Positions 1 through 6,923 of a DNA stretch of 14,614 nt are shown here, one piece after another. How positions within the stretch are numbered: the stretch's first letter is position 1; each line of letters begins with the position of its first letter. The notes under the pieces were generated by a model, which did not search any database, was not told where the DNA came from, and worked only from the letters and a program-made list of their open reading frames with translations. A program made the position numbers and the translations under genes. The DNA is taken from assembly GCA_035476635.1 (NCBI GenBank), contig DATILI010000285.1, forward strand, positions 1 through 14,614. The letters run 5' to 3'. Origin of the DNA: DATILI01 sp035476635 (GTDB lineage: Bacteria; Pseudomonadota; Gammaproteobacteria; Burkholderiales; Burkholderiaceae_C).

Positions 1-1
1 C

Positions 2-460
2 ATGGGCGCCAACCCGACCTTCATGAGCTGGGCGGACGCCCAACCGGCGCTGGCTTCCGGCGCGGTGGATGCGCAGGAAAATCCGCTGGAGGTGTTCCTG
101 GCCGCGAAGATCCACACCCTGGGCCAGAAGTACGTGACCAAGTGGAACTACAGCAACGACATCTTGCTGTTCGCGATCGCCGGCCCGGTCTGGCAAAGCT
201 GGACCGCGCAAGACCAGAAGATTGTGCGCGAGGCCGGCATCGACGCCGCCAGGCAGCAGGTGCAACTGGTGCGCAAGCTGTTCGCCGAAGATGTGGAGAA
301 GGTCAAGGCGCTGGGCGTGCAGGTCCATGTACCGACGCCGGCGGAGTTGGCCGATTGGCAAATTGCCACGCGCCGTGTCTATGCGCGCTGGAAGGCGCAG
401 GTCAATGCGCCGTTGCTGGCCAAGGTGGAGGCGATTGTCGAGAAAACGCGCAAAGCCTGA
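2..460 (+). CDS. TRAP transporter substrate-binding protein DctP, C-terminal part (5' truncated by window)
   Basis: Periplasmic solute receptor of a TRAP transporter, which hands an organic acid to DctQ/DctM membrane subunits for sodium- or proton-driven uptake. About 152 residues are present; the family usually has about 330, so the signal peptide and N-terminal lobe lie outside the window and the first Met here is not a start. The diagnostic stretch is the MGANPT segment followed by an AL-x-SGAVDAQENP segment, matching the ALQQGVVDGQENP-type hinge of DctP/DctB proteins, then a long amphipathic C-terminal helix region (VEKVKALGVQVHVPTPAEL). It stops with TGA at 458-460, 13 bp before a MarR regulator, which suggests one transcript. 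The ligand cannot be told from this part. No DctQ or DctM gene follows, so they would have to lie upstream or elsewhere. The family call is firm; substrate is unknown. Confidence 0.85.
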   Translation: MGANPTFMSWADAQPALASGAVDAQENPLEVFLAAKIHTLGQKYVTKWNYSNDILLFAIAGPVWQSWTAQDQKIVREAGIDAARQQVQLVRKLFAEDVEKVKALGVQVHVPTPAELADWQIATRRVYARWKAQVNAPLLAKVEAIVEKTRKA

Positions 461-473
461 GTCGCCAGGTCCG

Positions 474-947
474 ATGCAGGAAGCGAATCGCCCGCTCGAC
501 GCTTCGCTGTTCTTCAAGCTCATCCGCGTCGTCAACCTGACGGCGCGGCCGTTTCACGAGAGCGTGGGCAAGCGCCAGCATCTCACGCTCAACGAGTGGC
601 GTGTGATGCTGGTGCTGGCCTCCCATGCCGGGGCTGCGGCCACCGACGTGTCGGACCGCACGGGGCTGGACAAGATGTCGGTCAGCCGCGCGCTGGCCGG
701 CTTGCACCGGCACGGCCGCCTGCAGCGCGAACCCGACCCGACCGACCAGCGCAAGAGCCGTTTGTTTCTCACGCCCGCGGGCAAGCGCCTGTTTGCCCAG
801 GTGGGCGCGCTGGCGCGCCGGCGCGAGGCGCAGCTGTTCGCCGGCATCAGCGCGGAAGAAAAGCGGCAATTGAGTACGACCCTGGACCGACTCGCGGCCG
901 CCGGCCTGGCGTCCGAACCTTTGTGGAAGGGTGATGCGCCGAAGTGA
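474..947 (+). CDS. MarR-family winged-helix transcriptional regulator
   Basis: Predicted cytoplasmic dimeric DNA-binding regulator of 157 residues, the usual MarR size. The winged helix spans roughly residues 37-105: LTLNEWRVMLVLASH (about 37-51) leads into the recognition region with GLDKMSVSRALAGL (64-77), and the wing carries the classic D-x-R then LT-x-AG pattern (D91, R93, L99-T100). Flanking helices at both ends (12-34 and about 105-140) would form the dimer interface. ATG at 474 is chosen because it lies just after the DctP stop and gives a normal-length protein; the only ribosome-binding candidate is a weak AGG a few bases upstream, so expression may depend on coupling to DctP. Inference: it may respond to the compound imported by the upstream TRAP system or one of its metabolites. 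Its target promoter is not in the window. Confidence 0.88.
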   Translation: MQEANRPLDASLFFKLIRVVNLTARPFHESVGKRQHLTLNEWRVMLVLASHAGAAATDVSDRTGLDKMSVSRALAGLHRHGRLQREPDPTDQRKSRLFLTPAGKRLFAQVGALARRREAQLFAGISAEEKRQLSTTLDRLAAAGLASEPLWKGDAPK

Positions 948-951
948 TGGG

Positions 952-975
952 GGCTGTTCAAGCGGCCGTTTTTTT
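952..975 (+). terminator. Weak candidate intrinsic terminator after the DctP-MarR pair
   Basis: A 5-bp stem (GGCTG at 952-956 with CGGCC at 963-967, one G-T wobble) with a 6-base loop is followed, after one G, by seven T residues (969-975). It begins 4 bp after the MarR stop codon. The stem is short, so termination may be partial. Confidence 0.5.
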
Positions 976-990
976 GCATTAATGGGGGCG

Positions 991-1153
991 AGTGTGCTAT
1001 CCCGCAAATACCTGCACATGAAATCGCGCTTTTGGGGCCATGGCGGCGTTGCAAATCCTCGCGATACCTACGGGTATCGCTGCGGTTTGCGCCTTGCCCT
1101 GACCCCAAACGCATCGATTTCATTTTGTGCAGTTACTTGCAGGACAGCACACT
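991..1153. repeat. 163-bp imperfect palindrome, MITE-like or large REP-like hairpin element
   Basis: The non-coding gap upstream of the chemotaxis receptor is almost filled by one long inverted repeat. The outer ends are perfect (AGTGTGCT at 991-998 against AGCACACT at 1146-1153). Inner matched blocks are CTGCACA (1012-1018 with 1126-1132), TGAAATCG (1019-1026 with 1115-1122), TTTGGGG (1031-1037 with 1103-1109) and a perfect apical stem GCGATACC (1061-1068) with GGTATCGC (1073-1080) closing on a TACG loop. The arms differ by a 3-base bulge (1123-1125) and scattered mismatches; by hand roughly 60 of about 80 positions pair. Several mismatches would be G-U wobbles in an RNA made from the minus strand. 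No reading frame in it looks like a gene. I recall similar GCGATACC-centred sequences in Comamonadaceae genomes, but that is memory, not a search. Confidence 0.75.
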
Positions 1154-1182
1154 AGGGGAGCGGAGCGGTTCAAGGAGTCATC

Positions 1183-2757
1183 ATGAATATGAAACTCAGC
1201 CTGAAACTTCCGTTGGCTTTTGCGTTTGCCATGCTGGTGCTGCTGTGCGCGGCGCTCTTTGGCATCTTCAGCCTGAACCGATCGCTCGATATCTACCAGA
1301 CCACTGTCCGGGACAGCCACGCGAACGAACGCGCGGTGGCCAATATGCTGGACGACTTCAAGGTGCAGACGCAGGAGTGGAAGAACGTGCTCCTGCGTGG
1401 CAAGGACCCCAAGCAACTGGAGCGCTACTGGACCGCCTTCGAGAAGAAGGACCGCGAGGTCAACGATCAGGCAAAGAAACTGCTGGCAGCGCTGCCGCAA
1501 GATGAAAGCCGCGTGCTGGTGGATCAGTTTGCCCAGGCGCACTTGAAAATGGGCGAGGGCTACCGCAAGGGCTTTGCGGCCTACAAGGCCGCGGACTTCG
1601 ACGCCGCGGCCGGCGACAAGGCCGTGCAGGGCATGGACCGCGAGCCGGTCAAGCTGCTGGATGAAGCCGGCAAGAAGATCCAGGGCGTGAGTGAGGACGT
1701 GGCGGCCCAGGCCGCTGCCAGCGGCGCGCGCGCCACCAAGGTCAGCCTGATCGTGATGCTGGTCGTCTGCGCCGTCGGCATCTATGCCAGCATCTTGTTC
1801 AGCCGCACCGTGGTGCGGCCGCTCGCACATGCGGTTTCGATGTCACAGGCGGTGGCCGGCGGCGACTTGACGGCGGTGCAGGAAACCCGTGGCTCAAGCG
1901 AGATCGCGCAGCTGTTCCAGGCGCTTTACGCCATGCAGAACAGCCTCTCCAGTGTGGTGTCCAACGTGCGGACCAGTGCCGAGGGCGTGGCGTCGGCCAG
2001 CGCCGAAATCGCGCTGGGCAACAACGACCTCTCCGCGCGCACCGAGCAGCAGGCCAGCGCGCTGGAAGAGACCGCAGCCTCGATGGAAGAACTCAGCTCC
2101 ACCGTGCGCCTGAATGCCGACAACGCCAAGGAAGGCAACAAGCTTGCAACCAGCGCCTCCACCGTGGCCAGGCAGGGCGGCGAAGTCGTGGCCGAAGTGG
2201 TGGACACCATGAAAGGCATCAACGACAGCTCCAAGAAAATCGCCGACATCATTGGCGTGATCGACGGCATCGCCTTTCAGACCAACATCCTGGCGCTCAA
2301 TGCGGCCGTGGAGGCCGCCCGCGCGGGCGAGCAGGGCCGCGGTTTTGCCGTGGTGGCGGGCGAGGTGCGCAGCCTGGCGCAGCGCGCGGCCGGCGCGGCC
2401 AAGGAGATCCGGGGCCTGATCAGCGCCAGCGTGGAGCGGGTGGAGCAGGGCACGGTCCTGGTCGACAAGGCCGGCGCCACCATGATCGAAGTCGTCAACG
2501 CCATCCGGCGGGTGACCGACATCATGGGCGAAATCAGCTCGGCCAGCAGCGAGCAAAGCACCGGCGTTGCGCAGGTCGGGGAGGCCGTCACCCAGATGGA
2601 CCAGGCGACGCAGCAGAACGCCGCATTGGTCGAACAAAGCGCGGCCGCAGCCGACAGCCTGAGGCACCAGGCGGTCGAGCTCGTCAATGCAGTGGCCGTG
2701 TTCCGCCTTTCGAAGGACGGCACGGCGAGCAGCTCGCGCAGCATTGCGCTGGCGTGA
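1183..2757 (+). CDS. Methyl-accepting chemotaxis protein
   Basis: Transmembrane chemoreceptor (524 residues) that signals through CheW/CheA. Order of parts: TM1 at about residues 9-31; a helical periplasmic ligand domain of about 155 residues (four-helix-bundle size); TM2 at about 187-207; HAMP at about 208-262; then the cytoplasmic coiled-coil signalling domain. The hairpin tip is clear, with IAFQTNILALNAAVEAARAG running from residue 363 and GRGFAVVAGEVR just after it. A methylation-type helix carries EETAASMEE at 295-303. The protein ends in SRSIALA, without the NWETF-like pentapeptide that tethers CheR/CheB in some receptors. ATG at 1183 is supported by AAGGAG (1172-1177) five bases upstream. 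Its start codon is only 29 bp from the edge of the palindromic repeat, so its promoter is either inside that element or displaced by it. The ligand is unknown. Confidence 0.95.
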   Translation: MNMKLSLKLPLAFAFAMLVLLCAALFGIFSLNRSLDIYQTTVRDSHANERAVANMLDDFKVQTQEWKNVLLRGKDPKQLERYWTAFEKKDREVNDQAKKLLAALPQDESRVLVDQFAQAHLKMGEGYRKGFAAYKAADFDAAAGDKAVQGMDREPVKLLDEAGKKIQGVSEDVAAQAAASGARATKVSLIVMLVVCAVGIYASILFSRTVVRPLAHAVSMSQAVAGGDLTAVQETRGSSEIAQLFQALYAMQNSLSSVVSNVRTSAEGVASASAEIALGNNDLSARTEQQASALEETAASMEELSSTVRLNADNAKEGNKLATSASTVARQGGEVVAEVVDTMKGINDSSKKIADIIGVIDGIAFQTNILALNAAVEAARAGEQGRGFAVVAGEVRSLAQRAAGAAKEIRGLISASVERVEQGTVLVDKAGATMIEVVNAIRRVTDIMGEISSASSEQSTGVAQVGEAVTQMDQATQQNAALVEQSAAAADSLRHQAVELVNAVAVFRLSKDGTASSSRSIALA

Positions 2758-2848
2758 ACGGCGCCGCGAGGTGAAGGCCGGTGGCCGGATCCTTGTACGT
2801 GCTGGTGGCTGGGGCCTGTAGACGCAACGTGGTTTTGGAGATGGGCGC

Positions 2849-5800
2849 ATGAGAAACCGGTGGTTTCGCGCAGCGGTCGCCGCCCTATTTCTACTGGCCG
2901 GCGGTTTCCCTGCGGCTGCGGCGCCAAGGGTCTTGATGCTGGTCTCCTACCATGCCGGCCTGGCCTGGAGCGATGGCCAGGCCAGTGGTGTGCAAGACAT
3001 ATTGCAGCGCGGCCAGCCGCCGGTGGAGCTTCGCGTCGACTACCTGGACACGAAACATGTCAAGCCAACGCCCGAATACTATGCCCAGGTCGAACGGCTG
3101 CTGTTGACCAAATACGGCAAGGCGGCGCCCCAGCTGCTGCTGGCGATCGATGATGATGCGCTCGACTTTGCCTTGGCTGTGCGCAGCCGGCACTATCCGA
3201 ATGTTCCTATCCTGTTTTCCGGCGTTTCCGCTGATCGGCGGGTCGACCTGGCCAGGCACGCAAACCTCACGGGGGTTTTCGATGACGTCAATATCGCCCA
3301 GAGCCTGCCGAAGATGCTGGTCATCCTGGGGGATACCAGGCGGCTGGTGGTCATTCACGACCAAAGCCGCACCAGCCTTGCGCAGGTCGAGCCTTTGCGC
3401 AAACTGGCCGGGCAGTACCCCGGGCTGGCGATCGAATACGTGACCAACGAGACGGTGCAGGCCATCCAGACGCGCCTGGGCCGGCTTGGCCGGGACGACC
3501 TGGTGCTGTCCCTGGCGTTCAACCGCGACGCGAATGATCGTGTCCTGACCCACGAGGAGGAAATCGATTTGTGGGCGGCGGCGGCAAAGGCCCCCTTGCT
3601 GGCAACGCGGGACGTCCATATGCGTCCCGGCGTCCTGGGCGGCTGGGTCGTCACCGGGCGCCAGCAAGGCGAAGCCCTGGGGCACCTGGCCTTGCAGGTG
3701 CTGCGGGGTACGGCGCCAGCGGCCATGCCGATGCAGGATGGCGTGTCGACGCCCATGTTCCAGCATGACCAATTGGTGCGCTGGGGCATCGCCGGCACCG
3801 CGTTGCCGCCGGATGCGGTGGTGATCGGGCGGCCCGTGCGGATGATCGACGCCATGCGCCCCTACCTTCCCTGGTTGGCCACCTTGTTCGGCGGCATGGC
3901 CATGGTCATTGCCTTGCTGGCCTATGCCATCGTGCAGCGGCAACGGACCGCCGTTGCGCTCAAGCGCAGCCGGCAGAATTACCTCGAGTTGTTCAACAGC
4001 AGCAATGAAGCGATTGTGATCAGCGACCCGTTTGCCAAGGTGATTCTGGAGGTCAATCGGCGATTCACATCGCTGTTTGGCTATCAGGCGTCCGAGGCGG
4101 GGCAATTGACCAGTGCGGCGATCAGTCTGAACGAGGCGCCGCACACCCAGGCCGCTCTCGATCAGTTTCGCCAGAAGGCCCTGACAGGCGAGCCCCAGCT
4201 GTTCGAATGGCGTTGCCGCAAGAAGGACGGCAGCCCGTTCTGGGCCGAGATTTCGCTGAGCCGCGTGGACTTGCTCGAGGGCATTCGCATCGCGGCGTCG
4301 GTGCGGGACGTCTCCGACAGAAAACTTGCCGAGATCCAGGCCCGGGAAAGCGAGGAGGTGTTCCGGCGTCTTTTCGAGACATCGAAGGATCTCATCTTCC
4401 TGTTCAAGAAAGCGCGTGTCATCGATTGCAATCAAGCCAGTTGGTCGGTACTCGGCTACGCAGGCAGGCAGGACATGCTGAACCGGCGTCTCCTGGATCT
4501 TTCCCCCGCCTACCAGCCCGACGGCGTCGCTTCGGCCGACAAGGCGGCAACCATCGGCAGCGCCGCCTTGCGCAACGGCTCCGAGCGCTTTGAATGGGCC
4601 TGCATCCGGGCCGACGGCGCTATCCTCCCGGTGGAGGTCACCATGACGGTGATTACGGTTGGCAGCGAGCAGATATTCCACAGCGCCTGCCGCGACATCT
4701 CGGAAATCGCCCAGTACCGCAAGAAGGTGCACTACCAGGCCTACTTTGACGCCTTGACCGATTTGCCCAATCGCACGCTGCTGCTGGACCGCATCCGCCA
4801 GACGATTGCCGATGCGGCCTACCACGGCAACAGGTTTGGCTTGATGCTGCTGGACGTCGATCGGTTCAAGGAAATCAACGACACCTTCGGGCACGACGTT
4901 GGTGACCATCTTTTGCAGGAGGTGGCGCAGCGCCTGCTGGTGTGCGTACGCACCTACGACACCGTGGCGCGGCCGGGCGGCGATGAATTCGCCGTGCTGT
5001 TGCCCGAGGTGCGCCACGGCAGCGACCTGGGCACCGTGGCCGACAAGATGCTGCAGGCGCTGGTGCTTCCGTTCTCGGTGGCGGGCCGGGAAATCTATGT
5101 CTCGGCCAGTATCGGCATTGCCCTTTATCCCGACGACAGCACGGAGATGGAAGGCCTGTTCAAGTATGCCGATTCAGCCATGTACCACGCCAAGAGCCAG
5201 GGGCGCAACAACTTCCAGTTCTATGCCAAGGAGTTGACCGCCCGCTCATCGGAACGCCTCACGATGGAGTCGGCCCTGCGCAGGGCGCTGCCCAATGGCG
5301 AGCTGGAGTTGTACTACCAGCCCCAGATCAACCTGGCCACAAGCCGCGTGATTGGCGCGGAGGCGCTTTTGCGCTGGCGCCGGGAGGGCCATGGCATGGT
5401 CATGCCCGACAAGTTCATTCCGATCGCAGAAGAGTCGGGAATCATCGTGGAAATCGGTGAGTGGGTGTTAGCTACCGCGTGTGCCACCGTCGTGGTGTGG
5501 AACCAGCAGCGGGCAGAGCCGCTCAAGATGGCCGTCAACCTGTCAACGCGCCAGTTTCTGCGCAATGACCTGGTCGGTTCGGTGCAGCGCATCCTCAAGG
5601 ACACCCGGTGCGAGCCGCGGTGGCTGGAGCTGGAAATCACTGAAAGCCTGTTGCTGGACGACACCGGCGACGTCGGTGCCACGCTGGCCGGCCTGAGCAC
5701 GCTGGGGTTGTCGATCTCGATCGACGATTTCGGCACCGGGTATTCGGCGCTGAGTTATCTCAATCGCTTTCCGGTCAACCAGATCAAGATCGACAAATCC

Positions 5801-6040
5801 TTCATCCGCGACATTCCAGCGAACCGGGACAAGAGCGAGTTGGTCAAGGCCATCCTGTCCATTGGCTTGGCGCTGCACATGGAGGTGGTGGCCGAGGGGG
5901 TTGAGACGCGCGTGCATGCCGACTTTTTGCGGGCGGAGGGATGCCTGCTGGCACAAGGCTATCTGTATGGCAAGCCGATGCCGCGAGAAGTGTTCGAGTC
6001 GTTCCTGGTCCAGACGGCGGAGCATTGCCCGACGAATTGA
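2849..6040 (+). CDS. Membrane sensor with periplasmic binding-protein-like domain, two PAS, GGDEF and EAL (c-di-GMP turnover)
   Basis: A 1063-residue inner-membrane protein predicted to make and/or degrade cyclic di-GMP. A signal peptide (about 1-25) is followed by a periplasmic region (26-337) that resembles ABC substrate-binding-like sensor domains. One TM helix lies at about 340-362. PAS 1 starts near Y378 (YLELFNSSNEAIVISDP) and PAS 2 near E502. The GGDEF domain starts near D634 (DALTDLPNR); the active-site GGDEF is at 710-714, with an RTYD I-site five residues upstream, so product inhibition is likely. In the EAL domain, E838-A-L heads EALLRW, with later DDFGTGYS and VVAEGVET segments, so both catalytic domains look intact. 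The start at 2849 has GGAG eight bases upstream. It lies 91 bp after the chemoreceptor gene and in the same direction, so co-transcription is possible. Which activity dominates cannot be told from sequence. Confidence 0.93.
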   Translation: MRNRWFRAAVAALFLLAGGFPAAAAPRVLMLVSYHAGLAWSDGQASGVQDILQRGQPPVELRVDYLDTKHVKPTPEYYAQVERLLLTKYGKAAPQLLLAIDDDALDFALAVRSRHYPNVPILFSGVSADRRVDLARHANLTGVFDDVNIAQSLPKMLVILGDTRRLVVIHDQSRTSLAQVEPLRKLAGQYPGLAIEYVTNETVQAIQTRLGRLGRDDLVLSLAFNRDANDRVLTHEEEIDLWAAAAKAPLLATRDVHMRPGVLGGWVVTGRQQGEALGHLALQVLRGTAPAAMPMQDGVSTPMFQHDQLVRWGIAGTALPPDAVVIGRPVRMIDAMRPYLPWLATLFGGMAMVIALLAYAIVQRQRTAVALKRSRQNYLELFNSSNEAIVISDPFAKVILEVNRRFTSLFGYQASEAGQLTSAAISLNEAPHTQAALDQFRQKALTGEPQLFEWRCRKKDGSPFWAEISLSRVDLLEGIRIAASVRDVSDRKLAEIQARESEEVFRRLFETSKDLIFLFKKARVIDCNQASWSVLGYAGRQDMLNRRLLDLSPAYQPDGVASADKAATIGSAALRNGSERFEWACIRADGAILPVEVTMTVITVGSEQIFHSACRDISEIAQYRKKVHYQAYFDALTDLPNRTLLLDRIRQTIADAAYHGNRFGLMLLDVDRFKEINDTFGHDVGDHLLQEVAQRLLVCVRTYDTVARPGGDEFAVLLPEVRHGSDLGTVADKMLQALVLPFSVAGREIYVSASIGIALYPDDSTEMEGLFKYADSAMYHAKSQGRNNFQFYAKELTARSSERLTMESALRRALPNGELELYYQPQINLATSRVIGAEALLRWRREGHGMVMPDKFIPIAEESGIIVEIGEWVLATACATVVVWNQQRAEPLKMAVNLSTRQFLRNDLVGSVQRILKDTRCEPRWLELEITESLLLDDTGDVGATLAGLSTLGLSISIDDFGTGYSALSYLNRFPVNQIKIDKSFIRDIPANRDKSELVKAILSIGLALHMEVVAEGVETRVHADFLRAEGCLLAQGYLYGKPMPREVFESFLVQTAEHCPTN

Positions 6041-6058
6041 AGCGGCAGGAAGAAGCGG

Positions 6059-6826
6059 CTAGAAGCCGAACAGGTTGCCGTCACTGCGCTCGCGGCCTTC
6101 GGCCCAGCCGATGAGCAGGGCGCCGAAGGGGGCGGCCAGGTCGACCTTTGCCCCCGCCTCGCAGACGACAAAGCTGTTGGCCATCACGGTGGTGCCGTTG
6201 ACCACCAATTGCCCGCTGCGCACCCAGAACTCGGTGAGCGACGTGGCGGTAAAGCTGCATTGCGACTCCAGGCGCAGCCTCAGTTGCACCATGCGCCGCA
6301 GGGTGCCCGTGCCCTCGTAGTCAAACACCATCTGCCGGCGCACGCCGGCGATGCCGGTGGATTCCTTGGCGAGGTTGTCCACCGTCACGTTCACTTCGGG
6401 CGGAATGTCGGGGTCGGGCCGGCGAAACGCGCCGTGGTGCGAGCCGGCGTGCATGCCGCTGATATCGCTGGACGGTGGGTAGACCACCGGTCCTTCCAGG
6501 CGCGACACCAGCACCGTGTTGCGGTAGGCAATCGCGTCATGGGTCGAGCCTTCGACGTTGATGCCGGCCTGGTGCAAGGTGATCGGTCCGTGGTGGTCGG
6601 TCAAGCCACCGTCGACCACGAAGCTGGTGGCCACGGCCTGGTGCTGGTGCAGGCCGCTGCGTGTGAAAGGCTCGAACCAGACCAGGCCGAGAAAAAGGCC
6701 GCTCTCGTCGTCGTGCCGGACTGGCTTCAACCACAGTCCGGCGCGGCTGGTGGCTTGCCAGGGCAACGCGTGCATGTCGAACACCAGAACCTGGCCGCGC
6801 GCCGCCAATGCGTAGGGTGCTTCCAT
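6059..6826 (-). CDS. Cupin-domain protein (bicupin-like, ChrR-type)
   Basis: A 255-residue soluble protein. The N-terminal half carries a cupin core: EPFTRSGLHQHQ (H60, H62) followed by a glycine turn (VVDGGLTDHHG) and then GSTHD, compatible with a metal-binding barrel. The C-terminal half has a second barrel-like pattern (FWVRSGQLVVNGTTV, FVVCEAGAKVDL) without paired histidines, so it has probably lost metal binding. This bipartite layout recalls ChrR-type anti-sigma cupins and small cupin dioxygenases, but no cognate sigma factor or defined substrate gene is adjacent. I chose ATG at 6826, which gives MEAPYALAARGQ; an upstream in-frame ATG at 6868 would add 14 residues that run through two palindromes and look non-conserved. 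Its stop lies 18 bp from the stop of the convergent GGDEF/EAL gene, and it diverges from the Bug-type receptor. Function unknown. Confidence 0.75.
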   Translation of the reverse strand: MEAPYALAARGQVLVFDMHALPWQATSRAGLWLKPVRHDDESGLFLGLVWFEPFTRSGLHQHQAVATSFVVDGGLTDHHGPITLHQAGINVEGSTHDAIAYRNTVLVSRLEGPVVYPPSSDISGMHAGSHHGAFRRPDPDIPPEVNVTVDNLAKESTGIAGVRRQMVFDYEGTGTLRRMVQLRLRLESQCSFTATSLTEFWVRSGQLVVNGTTVMANSFVVCEAGAKVDLAAPFGALLIGWAEGRERSDGNLFGF

Positions 6827-6850
6827 CTGCCAGATGGTAACGAATGTTAC
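6823..6850. promoter_or_regulatory. Two adjacent palindromes in the cupin / Bug-receptor divergent region
   Basis: A perfect inverted repeat CCATCTG-C-CAGATGG (6823-6837) abuts a second one, GTAAC-GAAT-GTTAC (6837-6850), sharing one base. They cover the cupin start codon (CAT at 6824-6826) and lie 73 bp upstream of the Bug-receptor start. Such placement fits operator sites controlling one or both divergent genes, but no regulator gene is adjacent and no clear -35/-10 pair could be assigned. Confidence 0.4.
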
Positions 6851-6911
6851 GACCCGATGCCAGCGCATGGCCTACGTAGAACAATGGCATCATTGCGCGC
6901 AACAAACATCG

Positions 6912-6917
6912 AAGGAG
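6912..6917 (+). promoter_or_regulatory. Ribosome binding site that fixes a GTG start
   Basis: AAGGAG lies six bases before GTG at 6924. It selects that GTG over upstream in-frame ATGs (6834, 6864), which have no comparable site and would put non-signal-peptide residues before the export signal. Confidence 0.8.
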
Positions 6918-6923
6918 ACGTCC

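Noticed and set aside
2758..2848. Terminator or small RNA in the gap between the chemoreceptor and the GGDEF-EAL gene
   Set aside because: There are GC-rich repeats (GGCCGG, GCTGGTGGCTGGGGCC) but no stem with a T-run and no promoter-like pair.
6056..6068. Small hairpin CGGCT-AGA-AGCCG between the convergent GGDEF-EAL and cupin genes as a shared terminator
   Set aside because: The stem is only 5 bp, overlaps the cupin stop, and no T-run follows on either strand.
6834..6923. Earlier ATG starts (6834, 6864) for the Bug receptor
   Set aside because: They lack a ribosome site and would place polar residues before a clean signal peptide; the GTG at 6924 has AAGGAG at ideal spacing.
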